From: Anaerolineaceae bacterium
GTDB lineage: Bacteria; Chloroflexota; Anaerolineae; Aggregatilineales; Phototrophicaceae
Assembly: GCA_028818375.1 (NCBI GenBank)
Contig: JAPPOB010000007.1
Coordinates: 288,490 to 352,489 of the forward strand
Direction: 5' to 3'
Length of the DNA: 64,000 bases
A program made the translations under genes and the position numbers. The notes beneath the pieces are model-generated. The model worked only from the letters and a program-made list of their open reading frames with translations. It ran no database searches and was not told the DNA's origin. This document shows positions 28,146-34,981 of the stretch, in pieces. Every line of letters starts with the position of its first letter. The stretch's first letter is position 1.

Positions 28146-30050
28146 TCATTTGAGCGTCAGCTGCAAGGCATAGTCCAGCGCTTCGGTGGTCACAGCCGCC
28201 ATGGGTGACAGCGCCAGCGTCACCTGCGTCGTCTCCGGCTGCAGCGCCAGGGCCCAGACGCCGGGCCCCGTCACCAGCCAGCGCTGCAGCTGCGGCTCGC
28301 CCGCGCCCCGCTGAAGGGCCTGCAGCCACATCCGCTGCGGCACGTCATTGTCGCTCCAGACCCAGCCGCGCGCCTGCCAGCCGCCATCGTCCTTTTCGAA
28401 GTCGCTGTGGTAGTCCAGTTCGGGGATGCGGACGTCATCGACCAGCATGCCGGGTTGGGTGATGGCGTCATCGGTCAGCAGTTCGAAGCGCAGCAGCAGC
28501 TCCTGCCCGGCCCAGGCGTCAAGCGGAATGCGCTCCTGCAGCCAGCCATCGCTGCGGCCCGTGTAGCCCGGGCCAATGGCGTTGCCATGCGGGTTGGCGC
28601 GGGTCATGGCCGAGCTTTGCAGCACCTGCCAGCGCTGTCCGCCATCGACGCTGAGCAGCACGTGGCCGTAGTCCCAGAGTTCCTCCATGTGGTACCAGAG
28701 GCTGAAGTGCAGCGTCGCCCCTGACAGGTCGCGCAGATCGAAATGGCGCGTGAGCGTCGTGTCGCTGTTGTCCTGGCGGTTGCTGTACCACAGGCGCCGA
28801 CCGCTGGCGGGCGTCGCCGCCGTCAGTCGCGCCTGCGCCGGCAGTTCCAGCGCGATCTCCACAGACCGCGCGCCCTGCAGGTTGTCCAGCCGCAGATAGT
28901 CCGTCGCGTACTGCGCCAGCCTGGCGGAACGCGTGAAGGGGTAGGCGTCGACCGTCGCGGCCAGCGCCGGCGGGCGCAGGGGCAGAAAACTGCGATAGCC
29001 GTAGCGGCCGTCCGCCAGATGCGCATCCTGCAAGAGGTTGGCCAGCGCCCAGTCCGCGAAAAGCGTGTCAAAGCCTGGCTCGCCGCGCTCGGCCAGCAGG
29101 GCGTCCAGCGCCTCCAGGGCCGGCGCCGGATGCTGCGATAGCTGCCGCAGAAAGTCCGCCCCGAAGCGATCGTACAGGTAAGTCACGAAGAGCAGGCCGG
29201 CGCCGTAGTGCGGAAAGGTGTTGCCGCTCTCCGGCCAGGTGTTGAGTTGCGTCCCGGGCTGCGCCAGAAAGGCCCGCGCCTCGGCTTCGGCGCCGAAGCT
29301 GAAGCCGGTATACAACTCGGCGAAGCCGGAAAAGCCCTCGTTGAGCCAGACGTTCTCGTTGGGGTCCTGCTGCGCCTGGATCATGTGCTGGAACTCGTGC
29401 GCGGCGAGGCCGGCCAGCGCCCCGGCGTGAAGATCCGTCCCCAGCACGTCCAGGTTGAAGATGACCATCTCGCGCTGGTTGCTGGTGGGCACGGCCGCGC
29501 GCGGCCAGCTGTGCTCGCTGGAGAAGTAACCGGCCACGCGCGGGCCGAGACCGCGGGCGAAAAGCACGTAGACGCGCGGGTCGCCGTCCACGCCCGGCCT
29601 GTTTTCGCTGCCGAAGAGCGCGCGCAGCGGGCCGTAGACCTGTTCGTCGAAGAATTCCGCCAGAGTGTTCAGGCTCGTCAGGTCGATATCGACGCCCCTT
29701 TCGACCCAGAGCCAGACGTGCTCGCCGCCGACACGCAGGCTGGCCTCGACCTCGAAGCGGCGATTTTGCGCCTCGTTGGTGACGTTGAAGCGCAGGACAT
29801 CGCCGGGCTGCCAGTCGGGCGGGGCGGATGGCGCCGCACTGAAACCTTCGCCGGTTTCAGCATAAACCAGGGACATGGGCGCTTCCTCCACCAGGCCGAT
29901 GACGCGCCGCGCCAGCTCGACGCGGTCGCGCGCCGGCACCTCCGCCGCGGCTAGGGCGGCCAGGGTGTCGGGGGGTTGCACAGACTGCGCCGTCAGCGGG
30001 GCTACGGTCAGCAGCAGCAGCAGGGTCAGCAGCAGCGCGGGACGTCGCAA
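28146..30050 (-). CDS. Secreted HExxH metallopeptidase (M6/gluzincin-like)
   Basis: About 634 residues. I place the start at TTG 30050, because GGGGAAG is spaced correctly and the product then opens with a signal peptide (RRPALLLTLLLLLTVAPLTAQ split by a Leu run). No ATG or GTG exists in frame nearby. The zinc site is HEFQHMIQ with a downstream Glu in WLNEGFSGFAE (about residue 250), a gluzincin arrangement. The C-terminal half has beta-rich modules (LHFSLWYHMEELWDYGHVLLSVDGG) resembling the immune-inhibitor-A (M6) C-terminal sandwich. It is likely an extracellular protease. TACAAT at 30080-30085 (minus strand) is the probable -10. Confidence 0.75.
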   Translation of the reverse strand: MRRPALLLTLLLLLTVAPLTAQSVQPPDTLAALAAAEVPARDRVELARRVIGLVEEAPMSLVYAETGEGFSAAPSAPPDWQPGDVLRFNVTNEAQNRRFEVEASLRVGGEHVWLWVERGVDIDLTSLNTLAEFFDEQVYGPLRALFGSENRPGVDGDPRVYVLFARGLGPRVAGYFSSEHSWPRAAVPTSNQREMVIFNLDVLGTDLHAGALAGLAAHEFQHMIQAQQDPNENVWLNEGFSGFAELYTGFSFGAEAEARAFLAQPGTQLNTWPESGNTFPHYGAGLLFVTYLYDRFGADFLRQLSQHPAPALEALDALLAERGEPGFDTLFADWALANLLQDAHLADGRYGYRSFLPLRPPALAATVDAYPFTRSARLAQYATDYLRLDNLQGARSVEIALELPAQARLTAATPASGRRLWYSNRQDNSDTTLTRHFDLRDLSGATLHFSLWYHMEELWDYGHVLLSVDGGQRWQVLQSSAMTRANPHGNAIGPGYTGRSDGWLQERIPLDAWAGQELLLRFELLTDDAITQPGMLVDDVRIPELDYHSDFEKDDGGWQARGWVWSDNDVPQRMWLQALQRGAGEPQLQRWLVTGPGVWALALQPETTQVTLALSPMAAVTTEALDYALQLTLK

Positions 30051-30079
30051 CGAGATCTTCCCCTTGTCATCCTGTACAC

Positions 30080-30127
30080 ATTGTAGCCCGCCCCGGCGTT
30101 GCCCTGACGCCGGACGCCGCCTACAAT
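30080..30127. promoter_or_regulatory. Divergent promoters, peptidase and DUF554 genes
   Basis: Rightward: TTGCCC (30099-30104), 17-base spacer, TACAAT (30122-30127). Leftward: TACAAT read on the minus strand at 30080-30085, without an obvious -35. Confidence 0.6.
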
Positions 30128-30162
30128 CGGCCCTCCCGTCAACGCAGGCAAGGAGCGCGGCC

Positions 30163-30888
30163 CTGGGCGGCACCCTGCTCAACGCCATCGCTGTGCTTTT
30201 CGGCGGGCTGACCGGCCTGGTCATCGGCCGGCGCCTCAACGATCGTCTGCGCGGCGCGCTGGTCAGCGGCATCGGCCTGGTGACCGTCGTGGTGGGCGTC
30301 AGCAACGCCGGCCAGAGCGGCAACATCATCATCCCGCTGGTCAGCATCGTCAGCGGCGTGGTGGTCGGCGAACTGCTGGATATCGACCGGCGTCTGCAGG
30401 GCTTCGCCGCCTGGTTGCAGGCGCGAGTGGGGGATTCGGCGGACGGTGCAGCCCGCGCGCGCTTCATCAACGGCTACCTCTCGGCCAGCCTCGTGTTCTG
30501 CGTCGGGCCGCTGACCTTCGTCGGCTCGCTACAGGACGGCATGGGGTTGCCGATCGGCTTTCAGCAACTGGCGATCAAGAGTGTGCTGGACATGATCACG
30601 GCGGCAACTTTCGCGGCCAGCATGGGCGTCGGCGTGCTCTTCAGCATCGTGACCATCCTTGCCCTGCAAGGGGGCCTGGCGCTGCTGGGCAGCACACTCG
30701 GCGAAGTGATGAGCGTCGCCATGATCGCCGAAATGACGGCCGTCGGCGGTGTCATCCTGATCGGGCTGGCGCTGGTGCTACTGGAGCTGCGGCCGCTGCG
30801 CGTGGCCAACTTCCTGCCGGCGCTCATCATCGCGCCGCTGCTGGTGGCCCTCGCCGAGGCGACCGGCATCATCCTCTACCCTTTTTAA
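30163..30888 (+). CDS. DUF554 membrane protein, apparent CTG start
   Basis: 241 residues if translation begins at CTG 30163. The product opens LGGTLLNAIAVLFGGLTGL, which lines up with the usual M.GT..N...I..GG start of DUF554 proteins. AAGGAG sits 8 bases before the CTG, and the promoter immediately upstream (30099-30127) leaves no room for an earlier start; no ATG, GTG or TTG is in frame. About seven membrane segments follow, with conserved GNIIIPL, GYLSASLVFCVGPLTFVGS and FAASMGVG blocks. The function of the family is unknown; small-molecule transport has been suggested. Confidence 0.8.
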   Translation: MGGTLLNAIAVLFGGLTGLVIGRRLNDRLRGALVSGIGLVTVVVGVSNAGQSGNIIIPLVSIVSGVVVGELLDIDRRLQGFAAWLQARVGDSADGAARARFINGYLSASLVFCVGPLTFVGSLQDGMGLPIGFQQLAIKSVLDMITAATFAASMGVGVLFSIVTILALQGGLALLGSTLGEVMSVAMIAEMTAVGGVILIGLALVLLELRPLRVANFLPALIIAPLLVALAEATGIILYPF

Positions 30889-31098
30889 ATTTGCAGTGGC
30901 GGACGACCGGGTTGTGGCGGCGCCGTTCGGCGGCACACGGCGGCACACGGCGGCACTACTTTCTACCCTTTTTAATTGGCAGTGGCGGACATCCGGGTCA
31001 ACGCAGCGCCCTTCGGCGACGCCGACAATCGTCTTTCTCTGTCCCTTTTAAATTGACAGTGGCGGATGTCCGGGTCAACGCAACGTCCTTCGGCGACG
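30879..31098. repeat. Three tandem 55-bp direct repeats
   Basis: Units at about 30879-30933, 30966-31020 and 31043-31098 share the layout CCCTTTTTAA, TTG.CAGTGGCGGA, CCGGGT and CTTCGGCGAC. Units 2 and 3 are closest. Spacers are about 32 and 22 bases. Unit 1 overlaps the last codons of the DUF554 gene. Spacer 1 includes 2.6 copies of the 10-mer CGGCACACGG (30931-30956). Confidence 0.85.
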
Positions 31099-31100
31099 CA

Positions 31101-31227
31101 CGGCATCGCCTGTGCCGGCGGCGGTTTATCCCCGGAGCGGCCTGTCCCCGGAGCGGTTTATGCTGGCGGCGGCAAAGCCGTCAGTGCGAAGCGGAGGGGG
31201 CGAAGGTTTCAGTGCGAAGCGTCCAGT
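31101..31227. repeat. Dispersed repeat, copy 2 (inverted relative to copy 1)
   Basis: 31186-31214 is the reverse complement of 24199-24227 with one mismatch, and 31141-31156 is the reverse complement of 24227-24242 exactly. Copies of CCCCGGAGCGG and CAGTGCGAAGCG are repeated within the block. No coding signal is seen from 30889 to 31494 apart from the mini-ORF noted below. Confidence 0.7.
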
Positions 31228-31276
31228 GCTTTTCTCTACCCCTTTCCAAGCCAGTTGAGGTTCCGGCCTGCCCGTT

Positions 31277-31310
31277 AAAAGCTGCGGCCCAGGGGATTAG
31301 CCTGGGCCGC
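31277..31310 (-). terminator. Intrinsic terminator of the small RNA
   Basis: A perfect 10-bp stem (31301-31310 with 31284-31293, 7-base loop), followed on the minus strand by AGCTTTTAA. Confidence 0.75.
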
Positions 31311-31352
31311 ATGTCGAAGGTCGGGTGGCTGACACCGCTCCGCGGCGTCCAC

Positions 31353-31418
31353 TCACCCCCGCGTTACAGAGGTGAGTACCTGGCGGAGCCGTACCTCCAC
31401 CTTACCTTGATCGCTCAC
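31353..31418 (-). CDS. Possible 21-residue mini-protein inside the small RNA
   Basis: A GTG at 31418 lies 7 bases after GGAGG within AGGAGGTGATCC, a perfect anti-16S Shine-Dalgarno. The frame reads V-S-D-Q-G-K-V-E-V-R-L-R-Q-V-L-T-S-V-T-R-G, then TGA. The quality of the ribosome site is the only evidence for translation, and its own RNA could occlude it (see the ncRNA entry). Confidence 0.3.
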   Translation of the reverse strand: MSDQGKVEVRLRQVLTSVTRG

Positions 31419-31456
31419 AGGATCACCTCCTCTTGTCTACGTTAGCAGATGGCGCC

Positions 31457-31484
31457 AGTATAACGCCTTTGCGCCCGCGCGCAA
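31457..31484 (-). promoter_or_regulatory. Promoter of the small RNA
   Basis: Minus-strand TTGCGC (31479-31484), 16-base spacer, TATACT (31457-31462). Confidence 0.6.
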
Positions 31485-31494
31485 GTGACCCACG

Positions 31495-31731
31495 TCAGGG
31501 ATTGATGCTGGCCGTCATGAACTTCACGTTGGAGGATTTGCGCACGCCCTCGTTGGCCACACGGAAGGCCACCATATGCGCCGGCGGGTTGTCGGCCGAG
31601 AGGTGGGCGAAGAAATTGTAGCGAATGCAACCGGCCTCCTGCTGCGTGGCGTGGGCCACGGCGATCATGGCGGCGATGGCCTGCTCGCGCGTGCCTTCGT
31701 TGACGACAATGTCTCCGGCGACGACAATCAT
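31495..31731 (-). CDS. Short antibiotic-biosynthesis-monooxygenase-like protein
   Basis: 78 residues. The first 50 match the ABM ferredoxin-like domain: MIVVAGDIVV, then REQAIAAMIAVAHATQQEAGCIRYNFF. The usual continuation (F...E.W.S..AL..H) is replaced by a different 30-residue end, so the domain is shorter than the common 95-100 residues. It is either a truncated member or a divergent short subgroup. The ATG at 31731 has AGGAGAG upstream. ABM proteins oxidise small aromatic or quinone-like molecules, but activity here is doubtful. Confidence 0.55.
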   Translation of the reverse strand: MIVVAGDIVVNEGTREQAIAAMIAVAHATQQEAGCIRYNFFAHLSADNPPAHMVAFRVANEGVRKSSNVKFMTASINP

Positions 31732-31764
31732 GGGACTCTCCTGTGGGGTGTTGCCCGATAAGAG

Positions 31765-32397
31765 TCAGGCCGACTCGCCGACGCGGCGCTCCGTGCCCGA
31801 CAGCAGACGGCGTATGTTACCGAGGAAGCGGACGTAGATCAGCAGCGCGCCCAACACAGCGTACCCGTTGTAAATTTCCGGCAATTCGCCCGCGTTGACC
31901 ATGACCAGGATCCACAGCATCACCAGGGTGACCCCGGTCAACACCGCCAGCGACATGTAGCGCGTCAGGCGCAGCAGGACCAGGCCGACCGCCAGACTGA
32001 CGAGGAACTGCAGGGGTGCGACCAGCAGCAACGAGCCGAAGAGGACGGCGGCGCCCTTGCCGCCGCGCAACTCGCGCGTCAGCAGCAGCACGATCACCGA
32101 CCAGTTGTGGCCGACCATGCAGGCCAGGGTGGCCAGCACGGTGGCGGCGTCGGGCTGCTCCGGCGCCAGCGCGCGCGCGACGAGGATGGCGACGATGCTC
32201 TTGGCCATGTCCATCAGGCCCACGATCTGGCCGGCGCGCGGGCTCACGGCGCGGGCCACGTTGGTGCCGCCCATGTTGCCGCTGCCGACCTCAAAGATGT
32301 TGACGCCGTGCAGACGCGCGATGAGCCAGGCGGAAGGGATGCTGCCCAGCAGGTAGGCAACAATGGCGACGGCAATCCAGGTGCTGTTGTCAATCAT
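31765..32397 (-). CDS. plsY: Glycerol-3-phosphate acyltransferase PlsY
   Basis: 210 residues with five or six membrane helices. The three PlsY motifs are present in order: GSIPSAWLI with GSGNMGGTNVAR (residues 18-50), GHNWSV (about 95), and RGGKGAAVLFG (about 110). It acylates glycerol-3-phosphate with acyl-phosphate, the first committed step of phospholipid synthesis in most bacteria. It is slightly longer than the E. coli enzyme (205). It lies in a leftward group with two small genes; no shared promoter is evident. Confidence 0.93.
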   Translation of the reverse strand: MIDNSTWIAVAIVAYLLGSIPSAWLIARLHGVNIFEVGSGNMGGTNVARAVSPRAGQIVGLMDMAKSIVAILVARALAPEQPDAATVLATLACMVGHNWSVIVLLLTRELRGGKGAAVLFGSLLLVAPLQFLVSLAVGLVLLRLTRYMSLAVLTGVTLVMLWILVMVNAGELPEIYNGYAVLGALLIYVRFLGNIRRLLSGTERRVGESA

Positions 32398-32430
32398 GCT
32401 TCGCTCTCCTCTGCAGCGAAAAGCCCGGTC

Positions 32431-32796
32431 TCACTCCGCCCAGGCGCTGAAGATGCGCTGCAACTCGCGTTCGTGGAATGTGCGTTCGGCCGCGCGCGAG
32501 GCGTCGGGCGCCAGGCGGCCCAGCTCGCGCGCATGGCGGAAAAAGCCGGCGCCCGGCAGGCCGTCCGCCTTGCGCACCACCAGCGCGCCCAGCAGCGGCC
32601 AGCCATCGCTCACCTCGTCCGCGTTGACGGCCTCCACCAGTCGCGGCAACTGCCGCATCAGCACGTAACGCTGCGGCGGCAGGCCGACGCGCCGCGCCAG
32701 TTCGCTGTAGCTGATGGTGCGGCGCGCGCAGGCGCGGCGAATTAGCGTGTCGCGCACGGATTCCTGACAGCGCTCGAACTGCGCCTCGTTCGGCAT
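32431..32796 (-). CDS. Conserved hypothetical protein with SYSELA / GLPGAGFF motifs
   Basis: 121 residues. It has a winged-helix-like TISYSELARRVGLPP segment (residues 28-42), followed by DGWPLLGALVVRKADGLPGAGFF, a pairing of motifs I associate with a family of uncharacterised small proteins. The first segment recalls the DNA-binding helix of alkyltransferase-like proteins, but the PCHRV active-site motif is absent, so it is not an O6-methylguanine transferase. The cysK promoter -35 lies just upstream (32817-32822), on the opposite strand. Function unknown. Confidence 0.6.
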   Translation of the reverse strand: MPNEAQFERCQESVRDTLIRRACARRTISYSELARRVGLPPQRYVLMRQLPRLVEAVNADEVSDGWPLLGALVVRKADGLPGAGFFRHARELGRLAPDASRAAERTFHERELQRIFSAWAE

Positions 32797-32816
32797 CCCC
32801 CCTCGCTCCGGCGCGC

Positions 32817-32845
32817 TTGACTCGGCCGCCGCCCGCGATTATACT
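32817..32845 (+). promoter_or_regulatory. cysK leader promoter (TTGACT, 17 bp, TATACT)
   Basis: TTGACT at 32817-32822 and TATACT at 32840-32845 with a 17-base spacer: the best housekeeping promoter seen in the window. The predicted start near 32852 gives a leader of about 230 nt before cysK. Confidence 0.8.
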
Positions 32846-32882
32846 CGCTGTGCCGAGAAGCCCTAACGAAGGTACACAACCG

Positions 32883-32921
32883 GTGACCGAACTCTGTGTC
32901 TGTCTGAAGCAGGGCCGTTAG
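32883..32921 (+). CDS. Cys-containing leader peptide of cysK
   Basis: GTG at 32883, preceded by GAAGG (32868-32872), encodes V/M-T-E-L-C-V-C-L-K-Q-G-R and stops at TAG 32919-32921. The two Cys codons (32895-32897, 32901-32903) are separated by one Val codon. The second one overlaps the 5' arm of a perfect 8-bp helix, and the stop codon lies in an arm of an 11-bp helix. This geometry is what a translation-sensing attenuator needs. Cysteine-rich leader peptides that regulate cysteine and sulfur genes are known in actinobacteria, so the location directly before cysK is meaningful. Translation itself is inferred. Confidence 0.6.
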   Translation: MTELCVCLKQGR

Positions 32922-33010
32922 CAGCCACTTCAGACGACAACCCCCGGCAGACCGCCGCCGACTGAAAGGCTGCGAACGTCCCTGAGCGATGGACCTGCGA
33001 TCCATCGCCC

Positions 33011-33040
33011 GCGCGGAAACGAGACGTTTGCGCCTTTTTT
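33011..33040 (+). terminator. Intrinsic terminator in the cysK leader
   Basis: Stem 33011-33021 with 33025-33033 (GCGC and AAACG pairing, GG bulge on the 5' side, AGA loop), then six T (33035-33040). It lies 45 bases before the cysK ATG and after a strong promoter, so transcription must be attenuated or antiterminated here. Confidence 0.75.
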
Positions 33041-33084
33041 GTTTTGTGGACGGTCTGTTTTTGTTTGGCAGGAGAAGGACGGGT

Positions 33085-34044
33085 ATGGCACTTGCGCTGA
33101 ACATCGACGCAGCCCCGCCAAAGGCCTATGGCGGCGTCAACCTGGCGCAGCAGATCGGCAACACGCCGCTGCTGGATATAACCCTGCCCGATACGCGCCT
33201 GCCGCATGACGTGCAGGTGCTGGCCAAGGCCGAGTGGTACAACCCCGGCGGCAGCGTCAAGGACCGACCCGCCCTGGCCATCATGCAGCAGGCTATCGCC
33301 GACGGCACCCTGCGGCCCGAGACCCCGCTGGTCGACAGCACCAGCGGCAACACCGGCATCGCCTACGCCATGATCGGCGCGGCGCTGGGCTATCGCGTGC
33401 GCCTCTACCTGCCGGAAAATGCCAGCCCGGAGCGCATCGCCATCCTGCGCGCCCACGGCGCCGAACTGGTGCTCACCGACCCGCTTGAGGGCAGCGACGG
33501 CGCCCTGCTGGCCGTGCGCGACCTGCTGGCGCGCGAGTCGCGACGCTGGTTCTACGCCGACCAGTACAACAACCCGGCCAACGTGAACGCGCATTACGAG
33601 ACCACCGGCGTCGAGATCTGGCGGCAGACCGGCGGCGCCGTCACCCACCTCGTTGCGGGGCTGGGCACCAGCGGCACCTTCACCGGCACGGGCCTGCGGC
33701 TGCGCGATTGCAACCCCGACGTGCAACTGGTCTCGGTCCAGCCGCAGTCGCCCTTCCACGGCCTGGAGGGACTCAAGCACATGGACTCGGCCATCCGCCC
33801 CGGCCTCTACGACCCGGCCCTGGCCGACCGTCATTTGCGCGTCAGCACCGAGGCGGCCCATGACCTTGCGCGGCGTCTGGCGCGCGAGGAAGGCTGGCTG
33901 GTGGGCATCAGCGCGGCGGCGGCGCTGGTCGCGGCGCGCGAGATCGCGCTGGAACAGGCTGACCTGGGGCAGCCGGCAGTCATCGTCACCATCCTGCCGG
34001 ACAGCGCCCACAAGTACCTATCCGAGTCTTTCTGGCAGGTCTGA
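33085..34044 (+). CDS. cysK: Cysteine synthase (O-acetylserine sulfhydrylase) family
   Basis: 319 residues. The PLP-binding Lys lies in NPGGSVKDRPA (about residue 55). The substrate/PLP loop STSGNTGIAYA is near residue 88, and the phosphate cradle GLGTSGTFTGTG near residue 192. A C-terminal SAAAALVAA replaces the usual SSGA region. It makes cysteine from O-acetylserine (or a related activated serine) and sulfide; a cystathionine beta-synthase-like variant cannot be excluded. The ATG at 33085 follows GGAGAAGG. It sits behind the Cys-codon leader and terminator, consistent with feedback by cysteine. No other sulfur gene is adjacent. Confidence 0.9.
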   Translation: MALALNIDAAPPKAYGGVNLAQQIGNTPLLDITLPDTRLPHDVQVLAKAEWYNPGGSVKDRPALAIMQQAIADGTLRPETPLVDSTSGNTGIAYAMIGAALGYRVRLYLPENASPERIAILRAHGAELVLTDPLEGSDGALLAVRDLLARESRRWFYADQYNNPANVNAHYETTGVEIWRQTGGAVTHLVAGLGTSGTFTGTGLRLRDCNPDVQLVSVQPQSPFHGLEGLKHMDSAIRPGLYDPALADRHLRVSTEAAHDLARRLAREEGWLVGISAAAALVAAREIALEQADLGQPAVIVTILPDSAHKYLSESFWQV

Positions 34045-34126
34045 ACCACGCCCTGCCGCCCTGGCGCGACCCGCGTCATCCTGTTGTATACTTTCCCCGT
34101 CCGCGACAGGACCTCATCTCACGCGC

Positions 34127-34981
34127 ATGGACCGCGAACCACCCGTCCCCGCCGGCCTGTACACCGAGGAATACTTTCGCACAGCCTGCGAAGGCTACGA
34201 TGAATTTAACGCCAGCGAAGGCGAACAGCTGTCGCGGCGTCTGCGGGCGGCCTTCGAACTGGCTGAAGTGCTGCCGGGCATGCGCGTGCTGGACGTCGGC
34301 TGCGGCCGCGGTGAAATCCTGTTGCACTGCGCGCAACCCGGCGCCTTCGCCTGCGGCGTGGACTACGCGCCGGCCGCCCTGCGCCTGGCGCAGCAGGTGG
34401 TGACCTCGCTCGACCCGCAAGCGCCGGGGCGCATCGCGCTCGGCCAGGCCAACGCCCGTCGACTGCCTTTCGCCGGCGCCAGCTTTGACCGCGTGCTGCT
34501 CTTCGACGTGGTTGAGCATCTCCACCCCTGGGAGTTGCAGGCGACGCTGCTGGAGGTGCGCCGTGTGCTCAAGCCGCAGGGCCGCCTCATCGTCCACACC
34601 GCGCCCAACCTCTGGTACGACCGTTACGCCTACCCGCTGGTGCGCCTGGTGCGTCGCCTGATGGGCCAGGGCGCGCAGTATCCGCGTGATCCGCGCCAGT
34701 TTCTCGTCGACGCCAACGAACACGTGCACGTCAACGAGCAGTCCCTGCTGAGTATGCGACGTGTCCTGCGTCGGGCCGGTTTCCGCGGCCGCGTCTGGCT
34801 GGACAGCCCGCCGCAGCAGCGTGACGAGGGCCCGCCGCTGACCCTGTTGCGGCGTCTGGCCTTCGACGTGCCGCCCTTTCGCTGGTTCTTCGAGCGCGAG
34901 GTCTTCGCCGTCGCCGCTCCGGCTCACTCGCTGCGCAGCGCCAGCGCCGTCGCCAGACGGCCCAGGCGCCAGGCCGGGTAG
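34127..34981 (+). CDS. Class I SAM-dependent methyltransferase
   Basis: 284 residues. SAM motif I is VLDVGCGRGEILLHCA (about residue 50), motif II is in FACGVDYAPAAL, and motif III-like FDRVLLFDVVEHLHPWEL follows near residue 128. It belongs to the Methyltransf_11/25 type. The substrate is unknown. TATACT at 34087-34092 indicates its own promoter, separate from cysK. Its last 58 bases overlap the end of the convergent permease gene, an unusually long convergent overlap. Confidence 0.85.
   Translation: MDREPPVPAGLYTEEYFRTACEGYDEFNASEGEQLSRRLRAAFELAEVLPGMRVLDVGCGRGEILLHCAQPGAFACGVDYAPAALRLAQQVVTSLDPQAPGRIALGQANARRLPFAGASFDRVLLFDVVEHLHPWELQATLLEVRRVLKPQGRLIVHTAPNLWYDRYAYPLVRLVRRLMGQGAQYPRDPRQFLVDANEHVHVNEQSLLSMRRVLRRAGFRGRVWLDSPPQQRDEGPPLTLLRRLAFDVPPFRWFFEREVFAVAAPAHSLRSASAVARRPRRQAG

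Larger units (their letters stand above)
31276..31450 (-). ncRNA. Candidate structured small RNA with its own promoter and terminator
   Basis: A self-contained leftward unit: promoter (31457-31484), a predicted transcript from about 31450, and an intrinsic terminator ending at about 31277. Between them lie several strong helices: 31382-31388 with 31395-31401; 31351-31357 with 31371-31377; 31331-31338 with 31342-31349. The Shine-Dalgarno stretch (minus-strand GAGGTGA, 31423-31429) can instead pair with TCACCTC (31369-31375), which excludes the second helix. No SRP RNA, tmRNA, RNase P or tRNA hallmark is present. It could be a regulatory RNA or the leader of a mini-peptide. Confidence 0.5.
32852..33084 (+). 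promoter_or_regulatory. Candidate cysteine attenuator leader of cysK
   Basis: This leader contains a 12-codon ORF with two Cys codons, several competing helices and an intrinsic terminator, all before cysK. Pairings seen by eye: 32902-32909 with 32928-32935 (8 bp, perfect); 32916-32926 with 32968-32978 (11 bp, one mismatch); 32986-32993 with 33001-33008 (8 bp, perfect); and 32972-32980 with 33023-33031 (9 bp, one G-U), which would compete with the terminator. No T-box or SAM-I consensus is visible. The polarity of the switch cannot be settled by inspection. Confidence 0.65.

Noticed and set aside
30879..31098. CRISPR array
   Set aside because: Repeats are about 55 bp, imperfect, only three, with unequal short spacers, and no cas gene is present.
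31420..31431. GGATCACCTCCT on the plus strand, identical to a 16S rRNA 3' end
   Set aside because: No helix 45 or other 16S sequence lies upstream; on the minus strand the same bases form a perfect Shine-Dalgarno correctly spaced from a GTG, which explains them better.
32431..32796. O6-methylguanine-DNA methyltransferase
   Set aside because: SYSELA resembles the DNA-binding helix of that family, but the PCHRV active-site Cys motif is absent.
32852..33084. T-box or SAM-I riboswitch in front of cysK
   Set aside because: No T-box consensus (GGGTGGNACCGCG-like) and no SAM-I core are visible. The Cys-codon ORF gives a more direct explanation for the terminator.
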